DNA of 31,047 nt, from NCBI GenBank assembly GCA_002436185.1, contig DJKX01000008.1, forward strand, positions 1 through 31,047. Direction: 5' to 3'. This document shows positions 9,024 through 17,749 of this stretch, one piece after another. The notes beneath the pieces are model-generated. The model did no database searches, was not told the DNA's origin, and saw nothing but the letters and a program-made list of their open reading frames with translations. Both the position numbers and the translations under genes were made by a program. Source of the DNA: Fidelibacterota bacterium UBA6531 (lineage in GTDB: Bacteria; Fidelibacterota; Marinisomatia; Marinisomatales; TCS55). How positions within the stretch are numbered: position 1 is the stretch's first letter; every line of letters starts with the position of its first letter.

Positions 9024-11101
9024 TGGAAACGTTTCACAATATAGGAACATCAACCGACTGGATAGTTATGGTTGTATATTTTATGGCGATCATGCTCTTC
9101 GGCAGTTATTTTGGTCGTTATACTAAAACGACGTCTGATTTCTTTTTTGGCGGACGGCGCTTTTCCTGGTGGTTGATAACAATGTCAATTGTAGCCACTG
9201 GTGTAGGTAGTCACAGCTTTGTGAAATATTCAGCCAAAGCATGGGAACATGGTTTCAGTTCTACGATGACCTATATGAACGATTGGTTTTTTGTGCCGTT
9301 TTTCATGTTTGGTTGGTTGCCGATTTTGGTTTATTCAAAAGTACGATCCATTCCGGAATACTTCGAAAAACGATTCAGTCCATCTGCGCGATTTTTGGCT
9401 ACAATATTATTACTTCTATACATGATTGGTTATATCGGGATTGGTTTTTTAACTCTGGGAAAAGCTGTTATCCCCATGCTTCCGGAAATGTTTACTGTCT
9501 TTGGTTCTCAAGTGGATATAACACTTATGCGTGCCATAGTCGTGATTGCGATTATTACAGGTATTTATATAACATTTGGCGGACAAACTGCTGTCATATT
9601 TACGGATTTATTACAGGGGTTTATTCTCATTTTTGCCGGATTATTACTATTCGGTATAGGTATTGCTTATGTTGGTGGTTTTGATACATTTTGGAATCTT
9701 CTTCCAACAACATGGAAATTGCCATTGGCGGATTATAATCAACCGTCTAGTTTCAACTTTGTAGGTATATTTTGGCAGGATGCTGTAGCAGGTTCAATCG
9801 GCTTTCTTTTCATGAATCAAGGATTAATTATGCGTTTCATGGCTTGCAGAAATGTAAATGAGGGACGAAAAGCAGCAGCCGTAAATATCTTGTTTGTTTT
9901 ACCTATTTCTGCCATTGTAGTCGGCAATGCCGGTTGGATCGGAAAAGCCATTTCTATTACGAGCCCTGACATAATTAGCCCTAATGTTTCTCCAGATGAA
10001 ATTTTTGTTGTTGTTGCCAGCATTGTTACAAGTCCGGGTGTATTTGGGTTTGTGATGGCAGCTCTCACAGCTGCTCTTATGTCAACAGTTGATACTTTGA
10101 TTAATGCTACAGCTGCCGTTTTTATCAATGATGTATACAGGCCCATTAAAAAATATTTAGGTAAAGTTGCATATACATCTGAAGAAGAGAAAGCTGAATT
10201 GTTTGCTGCTCGTATTACATCGATAGGAATAACGATATTGGGTGTATTAGCCGTATTGGCTTTTAAAAATTTTCCAACTGTGTATGAAGCACATGGTTAT
10301 TTCCACTCAACCCTGACTCCGCCTTTGGTTGTGGCTATTTTTCTGGGAGTTTTTTGGAAACGATTTACTCCGGCAGCCGTTATTACAACATTTTTGGGGG
10401 GAGTAGCATTGATGCTATTAGGAGCCAGATATCCTGGGATATTAATAGCTCCGTTTGATCATGGAATTGAAATGAATCCTGCACGACCCTATTCTTATAT
10501 ACGGGCATTGTATAATACATTTGTTTGTATAGGTGTAGGCACATTGGTTACGTGGACCACTTCAATACAAAACACTTTTACGGTAAAAATGAATAAGAAT
10601 TCTGCTAACCTACTGAGTGTAATTGCAGGATTAATATTCTTTGGTATTATTTTTAACCTGTTTCCAATAAATATAGCTCTTTTCAGTACCATTGTTTTGA
10701 TTGCTCTTACTGCCATTATAACGAGTTATTTTATTCCATATGATGAATCAAAAATTATTGGTTACACTTCATGGTCTATTGAAAGTGCAAAACGAATATT
10801 TAAAGGAAGTACACCTAATGAAAATGAAGGTGAAAAAATTATGTTGCAATGGCGATTGAAAGATGGATCCGAAAATGATAATGTCTCATTTTCTAGAAAT
10901 GACATGAATCGAATGATGGCAAATACAGGTGATCTTGTTTATTTATGTGATACACGCAGATGGTTAGGCGGCTTAAAATCCATACATACTGTATATGGTG
11001 AATCTCATAACGAAGATGGTGTTGTTTATATTAATAAAGTTCAACTGGAACGAGGATTATTTGATAAGAACACAACTCTTTATGCCGAAAAGGAAATGTA
11101 G
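9023..11101 (+). CDS. Sodium:solute symporter (SSS) family transporter
   Basis: A polytopic membrane protein with about 13 hydrophobic segments. The N-terminal pattern (TSDFFFGGRRFSWW, then ATGVGSHSF) and the central GFVMAALTAALMSTVDTLINA segment are typical of SSS transporters, the latter supplying the Ser/Thr residues of the second sodium site. At 692 residues it is longer than usual: after the last helix (near residue 570) come about 120 soluble residues with a charged, basic stretch and no recognised domain. The substrate cannot be deduced; the nearby aromatic cluster is on the other strand beyond a terminator, so a link with aromatics is not supported. Confidence 0.88.
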   Translation: METFHNIGTSTDWIVMVVYFMAIMLFGSYFGRYTKTTSDFFFGGRRFSWWLITMSIVATGVGSHSFVKYSAKAWEHGFSSTMTYMNDWFFVPFFMFGWLPILVYSKVRSIPEYFEKRFSPSARFLATILLLLYMIGYIGIGFLTLGKAVIPMLPEMFTVFGSQVDITLMRAIVVIAIITGIYITFGGQTAVIFTDLLQGFILIFAGLLLFGIGIAYVGGFDTFWNLLPTTWKLPLADYNQPSSFNFVGIFWQDAVAGSIGFLFMNQGLIMRFMACRNVNEGRKAAAVNILFVLPISAIVVGNAGWIGKAISITSPDIISPNVSPDEIFVVVASIVTSPGVFGFVMAALTAALMSTVDTLINATAAVFINDVYRPIKKYLGKVAYTSEEEKAELFAARITSIGITILGVLAVLAFKNFPTVYEAHGYFHSTLTPPLVVAIFLGVFWKRFTPAAVITTFLGGVALMLLGARYPGILIAPFDHGIEMNPARPYSYIRALYNTFVCIGVGTLVTWTTSIQNTFTVKMNKNSANLLSVIAGLIFFGIIFNLFPINIALFSTIVLIALTAIITSYFIPYDESKIIGYTSWSIESAKRIFKGSTPNENEGEKIMLQWRLKDGSENDNVSFSRNDMNRMMANTGDLVYLCDTRRWLGGLKSIHTVYGESHNEDGVVYINKVQLERGLFDKNTTLYAEKEM

Positions 11102-11167
11102 CTTTGAGAGTAGCAAAAAGAACTATAAATTCGCCAGCTTTTTTCAAGAAATAATTTAATAATACGA

Positions 11168-11240
11168 TCCGGAGTAGCTCAGTTGGTAGAGCAGGTGACT
11201 GTTAATCACTTTGTCGGGGGTTCAAGTCCCTCCTCCGGAG
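11168..11240 (+). tRNA. tRNA-Asn (anticodon GTT)
   Basis: The full cloverleaf can be folded by eye: acceptor 11168-11174 (TCCGGAG) with 11233-11239 (CTCCGGA), D arm 11177-11192, anticodon stem 11194-11198/11206-11210 with loop CTGTTAA (GTT at 11201-11203), and T stem 11216-11220/11228-11232 with loop TTCAAGT. The discriminator is G at 11240. The 3' CCA is not encoded (CAA follows). Confidence 0.97.
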
Positions 11241-11254
11241 CAAGATGATAGACG

Positions 11255-11285
11255 AAACGGACATGGATTTCCATGTCCGTTTTTT
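11255..11285 (+). terminator. Rho-independent terminator after tRNA-Asn
   Basis: A perfect 10-bp stem (ACGGACATGG 11257-11266 / CCATGTCCGT 11271-11280) with a 4-base loop is extended by two A-T pairs and followed by TTTTT, then CGTTTTT. It closes the tRNA transcript and separates the left block from the minus-strand catabolic operon. Confidence 0.92.
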
Positions 11286-11364
11286 CGTTTTTGTACAAAA
11301 CACATGAGCAGAAATGAGATTATGACGTCGTTCAGAAAGCATTTTTTTTAATGCCCTTATCCCA

Positions 11365-12294
11365 TTAATTACTATAAACGGTTGACCACCATTGTTTCAA
11401 AAAAACATTCATCATTTCTTTGCGGTATTTCATGGGCATTAGATCATTATCTACCGTTTTACAATTTTTTCTAGCTTGTTTTAACAAATTTTCAATAGAT
11501 AATGAATGGAATGATTCTTCAATAAGAATCGGAGACATGGACATTCCATTTATACAAATCCTGACAATGTCCTTATTATCCACAACTGCAGCTAAAGTAA
11601 GTGACGTAAAATCAAGTGTTTTACGTAAACGAAGCTTTTTAAACCACCATGTTTTTGGTTTTTCTGGAATATTAATTTTTTTCAAAATAGCGTCTTTATC
11701 GAGATGTTGATGAAATATAATACCATCCGGAGAATATAAATCTTTTAATGGAATTTCTTCTTCCCCTTCCTGGTTATGTACAACAACACTGGCATTTAAT
11801 GCAATCAAAGCTGGAGCTGTGTCAGATACGTTGCGAGAATAACATTTATTTTTTCCCCCAGTCACTTGACAAATATCTCCTACATCCCTCATACAGGATC
11901 CTACTGCTTGACGCCATTCCTTTGATTGGTTGTAAAATGTGCACCTATTATTAACCAATATATTGCCGCCAATTGTGGCAGTTTTACGTATAACAGGTGT
12001 TGCTACAGATTTTGCAGCTTGTGCTAATAGCGGGAAATGCAATTGAATATCTTTGGAAAGACTTATTTCCTCTAAAAAGGTAAACGCACTCATTTGTAAT
12101 GATGCATTTTTTACTAGTATTCTTTCAGTTGCTTCAATAGCGTTTAAATCAATTATAGTTTCACTATTTTCAAGTCCTTGTTTCCTATAAATCTGTAAAT
12201 CAGTTCCTCCACTGAAATACATGTAATTCCCTGAATTATTCGCTGCTAATCGAAGAGCCTCTTTAATACTAGAAGGATGATAATAATTACCCAT
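11365..12294 (-). CDS. hcrB: 4-hydroxybenzoyl-CoA reductase, beta (FAD, extra 4Fe-4S) subunit
   Basis: Flavin subunit of the molybdenum hydroxylase that reductively removes the para hydroxyl of 4-hydroxybenzoyl-CoA to give benzoyl-CoA. FAD motifs FSGGTDLQ (27-34) and ATIGGN (106-111) are present. The deciding feature is a Cys-rich insert just after the second motif, with Cys118, 134, 142 and 151. Spacings of 16, 8 and 9 are the same as those I recall for Cys122/138/146/155 of the Thauera enzyme, where they hold an additional [4Fe-4S] cluster not found in ordinary xanthine-oxidase relatives. At 309 residues it is of normal length. Last gene of the long minus-strand operon, 3 bases after hcrA. 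Confidence 0.93.
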   Translation of the reverse strand: MGNYYHPSSIKEALRLAANNSGNYMYFSGGTDLQIYRKQGLENSETIIDLNAIEATERILVKNASLQMSAFTFLEEISLSKDIQLHFPLLAQAAKSVATPVIRKTATIGGNILVNNRCTFYNQSKEWRQAVGSCMRDVGDICQVTGGKNKCYSRNVSDTAPALIALNASVVVHNQEGEEEIPLKDLYSPDGIIFHQHLDKDAILKKINIPEKPKTWWFKKLRLRKTLDFTSLTLAAVVDNKDIVRICINGMSMSPILIEESFHSLSIENLLKQARKNCKTVDNDLMPMKYRKEMMNVFLKQWWSTVYSN

Positions 12295-12297
12295 AGA

Positions 12298-14574
12298 TTA
12301 TTTAAGCTCTTTAATTTTGGTAAATATTTTATCAGGCGTTATGGGTAATTCACACATTCGAACCCCAACTGCATCAAAAATGGCATTGCCTATTGAAGGA
12401 AGTACAGGATGAATTGGCCCCTCACCGGCCTCCTTGGCACCATAAGGTCCTTCGCCATCATTTGATTCTATAATTGTAACATCCATTTCCGGGGTATCTA
12501 CACTGTAAGGAATTCTATAATCAAAAAAATTAGCATTCATTATCTGGCCTTTTACATAACGCATATCTTCAGATAATGCCTGTCCCAATCCCATATGAAT
12601 GCTTCCCTCAATCTGTCCTTCTACAGCTAAAGGATTCAGAGCTTTTCCGCAGTCATGAGCTGCCCATATTTTTTCTACGTTTACTTCACCTGTTTCCGGA
12701 TCAACTACCACTTCAGAAATGAATGCTCCAAAGCTATATGCTGGACTTAACCCCGCTCCAGATCCTTTAAAATCGCCACCCAACTTGGGAGATATATAAA
12801 ATCCACTTTCTACAAATGCGCCGCGGCCAGCCATGGCGATTTCCACGCCTTCAACCCATGACAGATCCAGAGTTTCATCTTTTGTAAATATTTTTCCATC
12901 ATTGAATTTTATACTATCAATAGCAATTCCTTTTTCTTTTGCAATAGCTTTTGCCATTTCTTTACGGACTTTTTCAACAGCCATTTTTGCGGCATTTCCT
13001 ACCATGAAAGTTACCCTACTGGAATAACTACCTAAATCTACAGGTGTCGTTTTTGTATCAGCCGCTTCCACTTGTACAAAGTCCATTGGTATACCCAACT
13101 CTTCTGCAGCAATCTGTACGAGCATTGTATCACTGCCTTGTCCAATATCACTGGCTCCACTGAACATAACAATTCGTCCATCAAAATCCAGTTTGGCATG
13201 GACAACAGTTTGTGGGTAACGATTCCATATAATTGGCAGTGCGCTCCCACTAATAAAAAAACCACAGGCGACTCCCCGCCCATGGCCGTATGGCAGCTTA
13301 TTGTAGCGTTCATCCCAATCAGATTTTTTGCGCACTGTTTCTAAACATTCCTTTACACCGTTGCTGGTTATTCTGAGTTGTCCCACCGTCAGCGTGTTCT
13401 CTGGCAGGAAATTTTTCATGCGTAAATCGCAAGGATCAATTTTTAAATCATGTGCCAGCATGTCCAACACTATTTCCACAGCATATCGGGGATTAACAGC
13501 TCCATGGCCGCGCATTGCACCGCATTGCGGTTTATTTGTATAAGTCCGCCGTGTTCTAAAACCAAATTTATCAATCTTATACGGTCCTTGTAACAATACC
13601 CCATTGTAATATGAAGTCACTACTCCAAAACTGCCGTAAGCACCACCATCTATTATGACATCTGTATCTAAAGCAGTTATGTTGCCTTTTTTATCGCAAC
13701 TGACTGTCATATCAATGTCTGTTGGGTGCCGGCCATGGTTTGTTATGAAAACTTCTTCCCTTGAGAAAGTGCATTTGACTGGCCGCTTTGTTTTCATTGA
13801 TAAATAAGCTGTAATCATTTCATGGGCGAAAGGGTCACTTTTACCTCCGAATCCACCACCAAGTGTTGGTTTTTTAACTTGGATTTTGTGAATGGGTAAC
13901 CCCAAAACCTTTGATAAATTTTTGTGAAGATAATGTGGGACTTGAGTGGCACTAATTACCGTTAATGTTTCATCACCATTCCAAATTGCAATGGTAGAAT
14001 GGGGTTCGGTAAAAGCATGGGTCACACCAGCAAACTTGAATTTTTCTTTTCTTACAAAATCAGCAGATTCAAATTCTTTTTCAGGGTCATTGAAGCGTAG
14101 TTCTGCAGTCTTATGAATATTTTTACCGTTTTTTGTATGGTCGTGAATTTGTTCATCAGGAGCACATGTTTCTAATGAATCAGCAGGGTTCAAAAATTCA
14201 CGAATTGGTTCATATTTAACTTTTATACCCTGCACTGCTTTTTGGGCTGCCTCAATTGATTCAGCCGCAACAGCCGCAACTATTTCACCTACATAACGAA
14301 CTTTATCCACTGCCATGGCATTTTCATCCGGGCTAATAGGCAAAACTCCAAATGAAACAGGTATATCTTTTCCGATGGCAACAGCAGCTACTGCAGGGTC
14401 TGCTTCAACAGCTTTTATATCAATATTTTTTATTTTTGCATGAGCATATGAACTACGAAGTAATCCCACATAAAGCATATTTGGATAACGAAAATCATCG
14501 GTGTACATGGCCTGGCCAGTGGCTTTTTGAACACCATCAATATAAGGAGTCGCTTTTCCTACAGGCCCACTCAC
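12298..14574 (-). CDS. hcrA: 4-hydroxybenzoyl-CoA reductase, alpha (molybdopterin) subunit
   Basis: A 758-residue molybdenum-cofactor subunit of the xanthine oxidase family. It shows GGGFGGK (cofactor loop), MRGHGAVNPR, DIGQGSDT and, near the C-terminus, GAKEAGEG, whose second Glu (residue 718) is in the position of the catalytic Glu. The starting codon is GTG at 14574, overlapping the hcrC TGA (GTGA), with GAGGAAATG as a ribosome binding site inside hcrC. The alpha assignment specifically to 4-hydroxybenzoyl-CoA reductase rests mainly on the beta subunit's extra cluster and on the operon. Confidence 0.92.
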   Translation of the reverse strand: MSGPVGKATPYIDGVQKATGQAMYTDDFRYPNMLYVGLLRSSYAHAKIKNIDIKAVEADPAVAAVAIGKDIPVSFGVLPISPDENAMAVDKVRYVGEIVAAVAAESIEAAQKAVQGIKVKYEPIREFLNPADSLETCAPDEQIHDHTKNGKNIHKTAELRFNDPEKEFESADFVRKEKFKFAGVTHAFTEPHSTIAIWNGDETLTVISATQVPHYLHKNLSKVLGLPIHKIQVKKPTLGGGFGGKSDPFAHEMITAYLSMKTKRPVKCTFSREEVFITNHGRHPTDIDMTVSCDKKGNITALDTDVIIDGGAYGSFGVVTSYYNGVLLQGPYKIDKFGFRTRRTYTNKPQCGAMRGHGAVNPRYAVEIVLDMLAHDLKIDPCDLRMKNFLPENTLTVGQLRITSNGVKECLETVRKKSDWDERYNKLPYGHGRGVACGFFISGSALPIIWNRYPQTVVHAKLDFDGRIVMFSGASDIGQGSDTMLVQIAAEELGIPMDFVQVEAADTKTTPVDLGSYSSRVTFMVGNAAKMAVEKVRKEMAKAIAKEKGIAIDSIKFNDGKIFTKDETLDLSWVEGVEIAMAGRGAFVESGFYISPKLGGDFKGSGAGLSPAYSFGAFISEVVVDPETGEVNVEKIWAAHDCGKALNPLAVEGQIEGSIHMGLGQALSEDMRYVKGQIMNANFFDYRIPYSVDTPEMDVTIIESNDGEGPYGAKEAGEGPIHPVLPSIGNAIFDAVGVRMCELPITPDKIFTKIKELK

Positions 14575-15038
14575 GAATTCATTTCCTCAGCGGCTGATTG
14601 AATAGCTTCATTGATTTTTTTATAACCGGTACACCGACATAAATTTCCCGAAAGGCTGTTCTTTATTTCGTCTATAGAAGGGTCTGGATTGTTTTCTAAA
14701 TAAGGTACAGCAGTCATCACTACTCCAGGTGTGCAAAAACCGCATTGCAAACCTAAATTTTTCACTAAATGTTTTTGCACTGGATGTAAATCTTCCCCTG
14801 CACTAATACCTTCGATTGTTACTATTTTTTTTCCTACACACCTCATAGTTGGAGTCAGACAACCCAAAACCGGCTTCCCGTCTAAATGTACTGTACAGCT
14901 TCCGCATGTGCCTTCATCGCAACATTTTTTAGTTCCAGTTAAATAAAGGCGGTTGCGTAATGTATCAAGAATAGTTTCTGATGAATCCACTAAAACGGTA
15001 TGTGAAAATCCGTTTACATTTAATTCAACTTTATCCAT
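14571..15038 (-). CDS. hcrC: 4-hydroxybenzoyl-CoA reductase, gamma (2x 2Fe-2S) subunit
   Basis: A 155-residue iron-sulfur subunit with both expected [2Fe-2S] motifs: the plant-type site Cys40, 45, 48, 60 and the alpha-helical site Cys99, 102, 134, 136 (QCGFC and CRC). It carries electrons between the FAD/4Fe-4S subunit and the molybdenum site; here the flow is reductive, from reduced ferredoxin. It starts 19 bases after the thiolase stop and overlaps hcrA by four bases. No strong ribosome binding site is visible before the ATG at 15038. Confidence 0.93.
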   Translation of the reverse strand: MDKVELNVNGFSHTVLVDSSETILDTLRNRLYLTGTKKCCDEGTCGSCTVHLDGKPVLGCLTPTMRCVGKKIVTIEGISAGEDLHPVQKHLVKNLGLQCGFCTPGVVMTAVPYLENNPDPSIDEIKNSLSGNLCRCTGYKKINEAIQSAAEEMNS

Positions 15039-15057
15039 TAATAATTATTTATAAAGA

Positions 15058-16194
15058 TTATTGTTTTAATAACATGGCTACTCCCTGCCCATGCCCAACA
15101 CAAAGTGATGCTATGCCGTATACTGAATTATTCTCTTTCATACTGTGGGCAAGTGTAACAGCGATTCGAAGACCGGACATACCCAAAGGATGCCCCATGG
15201 CGACTGCTCCACCATGTATATTTAATTTTTCATCAGGGATACCTAACTTTTGTTGACAGGCTAAAACCTGCACTGCAAAAGCTTCATTGATTTCAAATAA
15301 ATCAATTTCATCTAAAGTCAAACCAGTCTTGTTCAACAGTTTATTAATTGCATAAACAGGCCCAAATCCCATTGTTTCAGGATTTAAGCCAATATTCACT
15401 GTATTTTGGATTTCAACTAAAGGTTCCCTTCCAAACTGATCAACAGCAGATTGATTTCCAATCCAGGCCATACAAGCACCATCTGAAATTCCGGAGCTGT
15501 TGGCAGCCGTTATAGTACCATCTTCTTTAAAGACAGTCCGCAATTCTCCTAGTTTTTCCAATGTTGATAGGCGGGGTTCCTGGTCATCGGTAACCGATTG
15601 ACCGTCAGGTAAATCCACAGGAATTATTTCATTAGTAAAAAATCCATTTTCTTTTGCAGAAAAATACCGTTTGTTGGATTCGATTGTAAACAAGTCTTGT
15701 GCTTCTCTACCTATTTGAAAATCTTCAACAATTTTCTCAGCTGTTAATCCCATATTCGTCCATTGAAAATCAAATCCGTCAAAAAGCTTTGAATTGTAAT
15801 CCAATGCGGCTGTCATGGGTACATGTCCTAAATGCTCCACTCCTCCAACAAGCATTTGGCTGTTGTTACCCGCTTTAATACTGTCTGCTGCCATCTGAAG
15901 AGCACTTAAACTTGAACTGCATAATCTGTTAACAGTAGCACCGGGAATTGATTGAGGCAATCCAGCCAGTAGCAAAGTCAATCTAGCTAAATTTTTACCC
16001 TGTTCAAGATGCTGTCCTACACATCCGAGATAAAAATCATCAATTTTTTTTGGATCAAGTCCCGTGCGTTCAATTAATCCTTGTAACACCTGAACTGATA
16101 ATTCATCAGCCCGAAGCTTGCTATATAAACCCTTTTCAGGATGACCTCTTCCTATAGGGGAACGACACCCATCAATTAAATACACTTTTTCCAC
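15058..16194 (-). CDS. Thiolase (acetyl-CoA C-acyltransferase), probably 3-oxopimelyl-CoA
   Basis: A 378-residue thiolase with the complete catalytic set: Cys92 (NRLCSSSL), His335 (GHPLGMSG) and Cys365 (SLCVGHGQG). In this operon the logical substrate is 3-oxopimelyl-CoA, cleaved to glutaryl-CoA and acetyl-CoA after ring opening. Thiolase specificity cannot be read from motifs, so a general beta-oxidation role, including side-chain cleavage of aryl-3-oxopropionyl-CoA, is equally possible. It begins at GTG 16194, sharing one base with the stop of the upstream dehydrogenase (TAGTG), so the pair is tightly coupled. Confidence 0.88.
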   Translation of the reverse strand: MEKVYLIDGCRSPIGRGHPEKGLYSKLRADELSVQVLQGLIERTGLDPKKIDDFYLGCVGQHLEQGKNLARLTLLLAGLPQSIPGATVNRLCSSSLSALQMAADSIKAGNNSQMLVGGVEHLGHVPMTAALDYNSKLFDGFDFQWTNMGLTAEKIVEDFQIGREAQDLFTIESNKRYFSAKENGFFTNEIIPVDLPDGQSVTDDQEPRLSTLEKLGELRTVFKEDGTITAANSSGISDGACMAWIGNQSAVDQFGREPLVEIQNTVNIGLNPETMGFGPVYAINKLLNKTGLTLDEIDLFEINEAFAVQVLACQQKLGIPDEKLNIHGGAVAMGHPLGMSGLRIAVTLAHSMKENNSVYGIASLCVGHGQGVAMLLKQ

Positions 16195-16943
16195 TAAATA
16201 TACTGACCCCCATCTACTTTAATTACTTCTCCTGTAATATGTTTAGCACCGTCACCGGATAAAAATGTTATAACTTCAGCAACATCTTCTGGAGTACCAA
16301 TACGGCCCAATACAATTTCTTCCATGGCTTTTTCCTTAAAATCATCCGGCATACTCTGGATCATTTTGGTAGCGATAAGTCCTGGGCAAACAACATTTAC
16401 TGTCACATTTGAACGTCCCAATTCCTTCGCTACACTTTTTGATAGTCCTATTACGCCCGCTTTGGCGGCTGCATAGTTTGATTGTCCGAATTTCCCACGC
16501 AAAGCATTGATTGACGAAACGGTTATGATCCGTCCATATTTCTTTTCTCTAAAGTTCGGGGATGCAGCACGGATATAATTAAAAACACCTTTTAAATCTG
16601 TATCAATTACTTCATCCCACATAGTTTCAGTCATTTTCCAAACAACTTTATCTTGGTTCGCTCCAGCATTATTCACCAGAATATCCAGGGTGCCAAATTT
16701 TTCATTAACTTGATCCACCACTTCTTGAGCTTTTGCAAAGTCTGCCATATCAGCTTGAAAATATGCACCTTTCACGCCCATTGCTTCTATTTCTGCCAGG
16801 ACAGATTCAGCCCCTTCTTTATTGCTGTGATAAGTGAAGGCGACATGGGCTCCCGCTTGAGCAAAACTTTGGGCAATTGCTGTCCCAATACCCGAGCTTC
16901 CCCCTGTAACTAATGCAATTTTACCATCAAGTGTTTTAATCAT
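16194..16943 (-). CDS. SDR-family 3-hydroxyacyl-CoA dehydrogenase / 3-oxoacyl reductase (FabG-like)
   Basis: A classical short-chain dehydrogenase of 249 residues: TGGSSGIG (13-20), NNAG (91-94), catalytic Ser near 143-144, Tyr157 and Lys161 (YAAAK). The usual catalytic Asn in the TNL segment is Asp116 here (DTDLKG). Between Oah/Dch and a thiolase, the obvious job is NAD(P)-dependent oxidation of 3-hydroxypimelyl-CoA to 3-oxopimelyl-CoA, replacing the usual HBDH-type enzyme. A 3-oxoacyl-ACP reductase assigned from sequence alone would be the naive alternative. A good ribosome binding site (AGGAA) precedes the ATG. Confidence 0.85.
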   Translation of the reverse strand: MIKTLDGKIALVTGGSSGIGTAIAQSFAQAGAHVAFTYHSNKEGAESVLAEIEAMGVKGAYFQADMADFAKAQEVVDQVNEKFGTLDILVNNAGANQDKVVWKMTETMWDEVIDTDLKGVFNYIRAASPNFREKKYGRIITVSSINALRGKFGQSNYAAAKAGVIGLSKSVAKELGRSNVTVNVVCPGLIATKMIQSMPDDFKEKAMEEIVLGRIGTPEDVAEVITFLSGDGAKHITGEVIKVDGGQYI

Positions 16944-16955
16944 TTTAATTTCCTA

Positions 16956-17729
16956 TTAATTATTTTTCCATTCTGGGTTTCTTTTTTCAAGGAATGAGTT
17001 AATACCTTCATTGGCATCATGGGTTTCCATGAGTTTTTGGGTATACATTTTCGCGAGCGTATCCAGATTCTCTGACAGTGTGTTATTAAACAATGTACGT
17101 GCTACACCATTTGCTATACGTATGGATGAGGCACTTTTAGATAAAATATATTTTTCAATCCATTCTTGAGCACTTTCCATCATACTTTGATGATCGTCGA
17201 ATAATTTGGTCCCCAATCCTGACGACATTATTTCATTTGGCTTCATGCTTCTTCCGGTTAGAAGTAAATCATCTGCTTTAGATTGCCCTATTTTCATGGG
17301 TAGGATAAGGGAAGCCGGCGGTGCAAAAACACCGAGATTAATTTCAGGCTGTCCCATTCTTGCGGATTCATCTAAAAAGAGAAAATTACAGAAAACAGCC
17401 AATTCCATTCCACCACCCAAACATTGCCCGGACACCAAAGCCATGGTAGGAACAGATAGATCAATCAACGTCTTGAACAGCCCATGAAACTGCTGCAACA
17501 TTTCGGGCGCATTTTCTTTTGTATGTTCAGGGACAGAAGCCCCAAAACTAAAATGATCACCGGCACCGACAAATTGAAGTAATTTTACATCTTTACTGAT
17601 ATTTTCAAGTTCAGACTGCAATTCAGCCATCATTTCTCCATCTAATACATTCGCTTTTGGTGCATTTAGTATCAGACGGATGACCTGCCCGTCAAATAGT
17701 TCTTCTCTTCTTATTTTTTTCATATCCAT
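16956..17729 (-). CDS. dch: Cyclohexa-1,5-diene-1-carbonyl-CoA hydratase
   Basis: A crotonase-fold protein of 257 residues. The segments HFSFGASVPEH and GQPEINLGVFAPPAS are characteristic of dienoyl-CoA hydratase rather than ordinary enoyl-CoA hydratase. It adds water to the product of benzoyl-CoA reductase to give 6-hydroxycyclohex-1-ene-1-carbonyl-CoA, the substrate of Had upstream in the operon. It corresponds to BzdW in Azoarcus nomenclature. The start is ATG 17729 (another ATG two codons in); it lies 20 bases downstream of oah. Confidence 0.92.
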   Translation of the reverse strand: MDMKKIRREELFDGQVIRLILNAPKANVLDGEMMAELQSELENISKDVKLLQFVGAGDHFSFGASVPEHTKENAPEMLQQFHGLFKTLIDLSVPTMALVSGQCLGGGMELAVFCNFLFLDESARMGQPEINLGVFAPPASLILPMKIGQSKADDLLLTGRSMKPNEIMSSGLGTKLFDDHQSMMESAQEWIEKYILSKSASSIRIANGVARTLFNNTLSENLDTLAKMYTQKLMETHDANEGINSFLEKRNPEWKNN

Positions 17730-17749
17730 TTTAACTTTGCGAAAGTTTT

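Noticed and set aside
9241..9684. 147-codon plus-strand ORF inside the symporter
   Set aside because: Out of frame with a well-supported membrane protein; its aromatic-rich sequence reflects the shifted reading of transmembrane codons.
11339..11354. GCATT/AATGC stem after hcrB as a minus-strand terminator
   Set aside because: The stem is 5 bp with an A/T loop and no T-run follows on the minus strand.
13038..13313. Additional ORFs inside hcrA on both strands
   Set aside because: hcrA is intact with all family motifs across this stretch, so these are frame shadows.
17733..17747. Hairpin AACTTT-GCG-AAAGTT between oah and dch
   Set aside because: Only a 6-bp stem within a 20-base gap and no T-run on the minus strand; unlikely to be a terminator inside the operon.
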